The notes beneath the pieces were generated by a model. It was given only the letters and a program-made list of their open reading frames with translations, was not told the DNA's origin and searched no databases. The position numbers were made by a program, and so were the translations under genes. This document shows positions 58,943-64,000 of a DNA stretch of 64,000 nucleotides, piece by piece. Numbering within the stretch: position 1 is the stretch's first letter; every line of letters starts with the position of its first letter. Source of the stretch: Ctenosaura bakeri (Eukaryota > Chordata > Lepidosauria > Squamata > Iguanidae); the NCBI GenBank assembly GCA_948474755.1, contig CAOLHI010000733.1:434001-498000 (forward strand). Reading direction: 5' to 3'.

Positions 58943-59389
58943 TATACCCTCCAGTTGTCCCGGTTTGGCAGGGACAATCCCAATGGATCCTCTGTCATCC
59001 CACTTTTTCAGGTGCTTTAACAATATCCCAGTTTGTCTTCCTTCCTCTCACTTTCCTCTTTTGTCCTCAGCTTTCGTCACTTGCTGCAAACTGAGTTCCA
59101 AGTGCAAAAGTAGTTTCCAGTCTCATTTTATTATTTGTTTATTTATCTCATTTACCACATTTCATTTGCATGCTACTTTTGTCTCAGAGTGGTAGCCAAG
59201 GCACTCAATGAACTCAGCAGGGAAAAGTGGAGAGGAGGGGGCATAGTATTGCCAAACCCTGTAAACTCAGAAAAAAGGGCAGGCTCTCTTCGCTTGTGTG
59301 TTCTTCCTCATTAATTATCTTGACCACACTGTGGTGTTATTTTAGACACAAGTGTCTCAGTTTTCACCTGTGAAATGCTGAAGGGTATG
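58943..59389 (+). mobile_element. CATACCC-TIR element with an inserted segment
   Basis: TATATACCCTCCAGTTGTCC at the left, CCTGTGAAATGCTGAAGGGT then ATG at the right. About 85 bp at 59122-59206 are foreign to the other copies and look like a LINE tail (TTATTTGTTTATTTATCTCA). Confidence 0.7.
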
Positions 59390-59520
59390 TGGTTGGAGGA
59401 TTCTGTGGGCTGTACTTCCCAAATTAATTTCTCCAAGGTCTAGTCAAGGAAACAAAACAAGCTACCTTCCAGAGAGACATATAGAGAAAAAAGGTGCTTC
59501 TTCATACTACCAAGACAGAG

Positions 59521-59721
59521 GGCCCTTTGGCACTATACTGTTATAGCGCTATTATTTCACTTTCAACGTCCTTTGGAATCTTGGGGTTTGCAGTTTAGGG
59601 AGGGGCTTTTAGACTTCTCAGCCAGAGAGCTCTTTGGCTCCAGGAAACTACAAACTCCAGAATTCCACAGGACGTTGAAAGTGGAATAATAGCACTATAA
59701 CAGCATAGGGTGGAAAAACCC
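59521..59721. mobile_element. Palindromic MITE, longer subfamily
   Basis: GGCCCTTTGGCACTATACTG to CAGCATAGGGTGGAAAAACCC, about 200 bp, ends somewhat decayed. Confidence 0.75.
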
Positions 59722-59724
59722 ATA

Positions 59725-60640
59725 TACTAAGATTCCATACTCTCTTAGTATAAATCTATACTTGTGTATAATGGTTTTCTAGCTTTGACTCTATTCTGCA
59801 ACAGTCAAAAAGCTTCCCACCCATTGTCAAAAGTGTGAAAGAGGGCTGGTGTGTGTTTGCAGGAGAATAACCTACACTAGGCACCACACTTATGCAACCT
59901 CAGAGAAAGTTAATGGCTATGCTAGCTGGGGATTCTGTGAGCTGTAGTCCAAAACTTAATGTTTTCACACTCTGAGCCCCACCACAAAAAACAATGCTGG
60001 CAATGAACCTGGCATTCTCTGTTTCCACCTGGGTGGAATTGCCTGGTCATTTGGGAATGGAGGACACCAGCAAATCTCTTTCATGCTCCATTTGCAGGAA
60101 TGCATGAAATCCTTTTTTTTCCTAGTCGTCAGATACATTACTGTCAAATGCTCCTCCTCCTCCTCCTGAAAGCTGCTCCCTGGAGAAGTCAGCCTAGGTT
60201 CTTATGCCGGAGGTGCTGTATGAGCAGGCTCCAGGCCTCTTACCAAGGGTAGGCGAGCACAGCTGCTGCCTGTAGGTGGGAATTTAACACCAACATGGGA
60301 GGCAGGAAAGGGGACTATCAGGCAGAACTGATACCTACGTGCAAGCACACATCTTCTTGAACAGGCAAACACACACATCTAGCCATATGTAGTTCTTGTA
60401 CAATCGGGCACCTTTGGCATCCATGTCCAGACTTCTGCTGCTTTTGGTTTAGAATGGGAGCTGTAGAGCAATCTTCCAGGCTCACAGGTCTTGCTCATTT
60501 TCCCTGTACTCTGTTAGTCTGTTTACCAGCCAGATTAACACAATCACAGCAGCTTGCTAGCATACAAACAACGATGGAGACCTTGCAATTGATTTCTTTT
60601 TTTTGTCTCTTTGAATGTTTCTGTCTCTCAGTTCCATTTC
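59725..60640. other. Unrecognised non-coding stretch
   Basis: Contains hAT-like debris near 59930 and a (CTC)n run near 60150-60165. No gene was seen. Confidence 0.5.
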
Positions 60641-60643
60641 TTA

Positions 60644-60845
60644 GGCCATTTCTGCACTACGCTGTTATATTGCTATTATTCCACTTTCAAGATCCTATGG
60701 AATCCTGGGGTTTGTAGTTTAAGGAGGAGCATTTAGAATTCTCAGCCAGAGAGCTCTTAGGCCTCAGTAAACTACAAACCCCAGAATTCCACAGGATGTT
60801 GAAAGTGGAATAATAACACTATAACAATGTAGTGTGTAAAGGCCC
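60644..60845. mobile_element. Palindromic MITE, longer subfamily (TSD TTA)
   Basis: GGCCATTTCTGCACTACGC to GTAGTGTGTAAAGGCCC, 202 bp, with TTA at 60641-60643 and 60846-60848. Confidence 0.85.
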
Positions 60846-61173
60846 TTAGTACTGGGTGTAGAGGGAAGCTTCAAAAATGACAAAACTCACATACTTTGCA
60901 TAGTCATTAGAGCCGGGTAATAGTTTTACGAGATAGGCTACCTAGGGCAAACTCTTATGATGTCACAGCAGACAGGCCCTGGTGGTATTACCAAGCATAA
61001 ACCACAGTTGTACAGAGTATGCTATTCAAAAAAAAAAAAAAGAGCAAGTTTAATGTATGAGGAAAATATTTGCACTCAGTCTTTTCAAGGCAGTGCTCTT
61101 GCCCTGAGATTTCTCCCTCTTGACTTGAGGACTGGAAAGGAGACCTTGAGATCTGGCAACACTGTTACTATAG

Positions 61174-61396
61174 TCAGGGTGGTGAAATAGTGGTTTGAGT
61201 ATTGGTCCAGGGCCCTGGGAAACCAGGGTTCAAATGCCCTCTTGGCCATGGAAACTCACTAGGTGACCTTGGGCAAATCATACTCTTTCAGCCTCAGAGG
61301 AAAGCAATGGCGTGTCTCCCTTGGATACCTCTTGCCAAGAAATCTCTAGGATAGGGTCATCTTGAGTCACCTTGAAGGCACATGAACAACAACAAT
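61174..61396 (+). mobile_element. tRNA-derived squamate-type SINE
   Basis: GGTGGTGAAATAGTGGTTTG (head), CAGGGTTCAAATGCCC (box B), CATGGAAACTCACTAGGTGA, tail CCTTGAAGGCACATGAACAA. Confidence 0.8.
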
Positions 61397-61439
61397 ACCT
61401 GTACTAGGACCAAAGCTTGGAAAAGTTACATTTCGGAGT

Positions 61440-61935
61440 ACACAATAACAATAATCTACCCAACAGGACATGAAGGAGAAGGCCATTCTGGTCTTCTTGG
61501 GAAGGGTGTTCCAGAGCTCAGGGACAGCCATTGAAAAGTCACTATCTTATACTCCCACCAATCATTCTTGTGAAGTTGGTGGGACTGAGGGAAAGGCCTC
61601 TCTTGAAAATCTCTAGCTCCACACAGGCTCATATGGGAAGATATGGTATGTCAGATAGCCAGGATCTATGCTATATGGGGATTTATAGGTCATAACCAGC
61701 ACTTTGAATTGTGCCCAGAAAGAAACAGGCAGCCAGCATAGATTTTGGAGCAGGAGAGTTGTGTGATCCATGTAACCAGCTCCACTTAAAACCCTGGATG
61801 TAACCAAGGCATGTGTCGCTGTAGCTACATCACGCATCTCCAGGAACAGACACAGTTCGTACACTGGTTTTAAGTGTGCAAAAGCACTCCTGGCCACCAC
61901 AGAGGATGACATTCTCTAACCTGTTCCCATCACTA
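61440..61935 (-). mobile_element. L2-like LINE fragment with ORF2 remnant
   Basis: The minus strand carries a 99-residue frame with DHTTLLLQNLCWLPVSFWAQ and FKVLVMTYK, the C-terminal signature of L2/Rex-type reverse transcriptases. The 3' untranslated part includes the GGAAGGGTGTTCCAGAGC region. Confidence 0.6.
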
Positions 61936-61939
61936 AAAG

Positions 61940-62286
61940 CCACAATACCTTTCGTGGCTGTGCTCAAATATAGGAGAGAACAAAAGTTTTTGCAGCATGT
62001 CTAGGGTTAAGAGCCTTGGTGAAGAAGAGGAAAAATTAGATCAATCAGTCTTCCTTTCATTCAACCAAATCACACGGATGGTTCCCTTGGATACAGATTT
62101 GGATTATTCCTCTCGGTGAAGGTTCCAAACAAAAGACCAAAGAATCAAAATCTTCTTGTTCTCAAAGCCCGGTAGGATTGACATTAATTTTGCAATTTTG
62201 GTTAGGAACACAGTTCAGAATTCTGAGGTCTGGGCAGAGGTTAAGAGCAACAAATAGAAATCAGAAGGGACACAAGCAGGTATGTA
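61940..62286. other. Unrecognised non-coding stretch
   Basis: Nothing recognisable. Confidence 0.5.
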
Positions 62287-62493
62287 CAGTGGGCCCTCGA
62301 TGTCCACTAGTGATTGGTTACAAGACCCCCTGTGGATACCAACATTTGTAGATGCTCAAGTCCCATTATGTACAATGGTATAGCAAAATGGCATCCCTTA
62401 TACAAAACTGTAAAATCAGTTTGGTTTTTGAATTTTTTTTTCAATATTTTCAACTAGTTGTTGGTTGAATCCATGGATACAGAGATCCGACTG
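62287..62493. mobile_element. Short Tigger-like element (second subfamily)
   Basis: It starts CAGTGGGCCCTCGATGTCCA and ends ATCCGACTG with TA on both sides. The left arm with TGGTTACAAGACCCCC recalls the mammalian MER2/Tigger terminal pattern. Confidence 0.65.
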
Positions 62494-62499
62494 TAGTTG

Positions 62500-63230
62500 A
62501 TGCTGCAAAAGGCAGCACATTAAGGCCAGACATCTACAGCAGCTATTCCATCTGAGATCTTGCTATCATCATCATCATTATTCCCCAGTTTTTTCCCTCT
62601 CCTAGTCTTCATTTCTGCTCTCCTCTGAGTAGCCACATCTATAATCCAAGCTTTCTTTTTTTTCAACCACCATTACATCTGGTATGATGTCCTAATTATT
62701 TGTCAGTTGAACTCATCAAATCCCATAGAATTTTAATGTCACAATTGTTGGCAATTGTTCCACGCTTATGTTCCCAACCGTTCTTTGTGGGTGGCAGTTT
62801 TTTGTTTTTTGGGGGGTTTTTTTGCACAGTTTCCAACCTAGCAAGACCTACAAATAGAGGTTCAGCACCTCTGGGAAAAGAGAACAACTATTGTTCCAGT
62901 GCTGATAGGTGTTCTGACAGCAGTTCACAATAGGCTGACAAAGAATGGGAATGAAATTGCCATAGAAAGGGTCACTGTGACACAATTACAAACAAGCAAC
63001 ACTGCTTGGAATATGCCACATTATCTGACAATGTTTCACTGCTTCCTAGATTCTAAGAATCCAGATCATTGATGATCTAAAGCTCCAAGGGTAGATAGGT
63101 TGTAGATTGTGAAACCAAGACCAACAACATAAAAGTAATAGTAGGTCCCCATATGGGTTGACACCACTCTTTGGCCACTCTCTTGGGTGGTGCTGTAGAG
63201 CAACTAAATCCAATTCCACACACAATTGTC
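62500..63230. other. Unrecognised non-coding stretch
   Basis: Includes a short (ATC)n-like run near 62562-62578. No gene was seen. The minus-strand phrase for NKKLPPTKNGWEHKRG near 62770-62830 resembles debris of a LINE reverse transcriptase, but too little remains to assign. Confidence 0.4.
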
Positions 63231-63233
63231 TGA

Positions 63234-63678
63234 GGCCCTTTCCAGAAGTGGGAAGGGAACCGTGCGAAAACGGGACTCACCGGATTTCCTGAACGTCCGG
63301 GTGAGTCCGTCGGGACGAGGAGCAGTGTGAGCTCGTCTCTCCACACTGCTCCGGCATCCAAAATGGCGACTTCCAGTTGGTGGAGGCTCTCCACCAACCG
63401 GAGAAGCTCGCCAACTGAAAGCCCGCCCCCGGAAGATCTGTAGGCATGCACTTGTGCACATCTGCAAATCTGCTCCGGAGCGTGGCAACAGAGCGACACG
63501 GAGTTGCGCGCTCCATGCTTTTTAAAAACCTCTAAAAAGAGGTTTTTAAAAAGCACACTATGCGACCAGTTCCAGTCGCGCAGAACCGGACTGAGGTACG
63601 GAACTACAAAAAGTAGTCCGCCCCAGTCCACTCTACGGTTGCTCAGCACCATTTTAAAAGCCCGGTGTGGAAATGGCC
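63234..63678 (-). mobile_element. MITE family B (445 bp), inverted copy
   Basis: Reverse complement of the family at 36061: GGCCATTTCCACACCGGGC at one end and GGCCCTTTCCAGAAGTGG at the other. Flanks TGA and TAA suggest a decayed 3-bp duplication. The CpG-rich interior gives long but meaningless frames on the minus strand (one of 203 residues). Confidence 0.75.
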
Positions 63679-64000
63679 TAAGAGACATTCCTGAAACCCA
63701 GAGCTTAAACCAGCCATCCTCAACCCTGCTTCCTTAAAATAACTCCTGTCATCATGACTAATCATGCTTTGTCCATCATGACCAATACAGACAACTGCTT
63801 GGGTTTTGTCAAGAGTTTTGGATCTTTTCCAGGAAGGTTCCCAAAAGCAGGATTCAGCATTTCCCTATCCCAGATCCTTAGAACAACAGGTTGTGTGTTA
63901 CCTGCTGTATGTTTTTTTTTTCCTATTGGGAATTGTTGTTCTTGTTCATGCAAACAGATTGCAAATTTAAATAAAAAACTTGCAGAGGAAGCTATGCCTG

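Noticed and set aside
63077..63688. 203-residue minus-strand frame
   Set aside because: Lies almost wholly in the CpG-rich MITE at 63234-63678; similar shadow frames occur in the other copy.
35000..64000. FXYD5 or another FXYD gene expected beyond FAM187B
   Set aside because: I looked for the PFxYD motif with a following transmembrane segment on both strands and found no convincing exon. Small exons could have been missed.
1..64000. CRISPR array, bacterial operon, integron or prophage
   Set aside because: The sequence is vertebrate nuclear DNA; short tandem repeats are microsatellites and small duplications.

Overview
The window is nuclear DNA of a vertebrate, most likely a squamate reptile, probably an iguanian lizard. 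I base this on AT-rich sequence crowded with interspersed repeats: CR1 LINE 3' ends, L2-like LINE pieces, tRNA-derived SINEs with the 'gagcattggacta' head typical of squamates, and many short inverted-repeat DNA transposons. The species cannot be fixed from the sequence alone.

Two protein-coding genes can be supported, and they are transcribed away from each other. On the minus strand, from about 26.25 kb to the left edge, lies the 5' half of LSR (lipolysis-stimulated lipoprotein receptor, angulin-1), a tricellular-junction Ig-family receptor. Exon 1 (signal peptide, in a CpG island), exon 2 and exon 3 (together the V-type Ig domain) are present with exact splice sites and matching phase-1 introns. 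The transmembrane, cysteine-rich and cytoplasmic exons are not in the window, so intron 3 is longer than 8.1 kb. On the plus strand at 29905-34657 is a complete two-exon gene for a 392-residue FAM187-family membrane protein with two Ig-like modules, called FAM187B because it neighbours LSR as in mammals. It has a signal peptide, a thrombospondin-like cysteine block, one transmembrane helix, a clean intron and an AATAAA signal.

Layout: 1-8152 LSR intron 3; 8153-8272 exon 3; 8273-18873 intron 2; 18874-19215 exon 2; 19216-26179 intron 1; 26180-26252 coding exon 1 with the CpG-island promoter behind it; 26.75-29.9 kb intergenic, including a solo LTR; 29.9-34.7 kb FAM187B; 34.7-64 kb gene-poor DNA built largely from transposons. 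In that last part only weak gene-like signals appear: a CpG/CCAAT-rich block at 43.27-43.70 kb and a possible non-coding first exon ending at a consensus donor near 49158.

The most distinctive content is a set of MITEs that begin with the same terminus (GGCC, A/T-rich step, CCGCAC) and are flanked by 3-bp target duplications (TAA, TTA, TAG, TCA, TAC, AAT), as expected for PIF/Harbinger-type transposition. One family is almost wholly palindromic (about 165-225 bp, a long hairpin) and occurs about twenty times, often nested inside a CR1, a SINE, a Tigger-like element, another TIR element and itself. Two other families of about 415-447 bp with unrelated interiors share the terminus, suggesting one transposase source. 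Tigger-like, hAT-like and an unassigned TIR family (CATACCCTCC ends) are also present.
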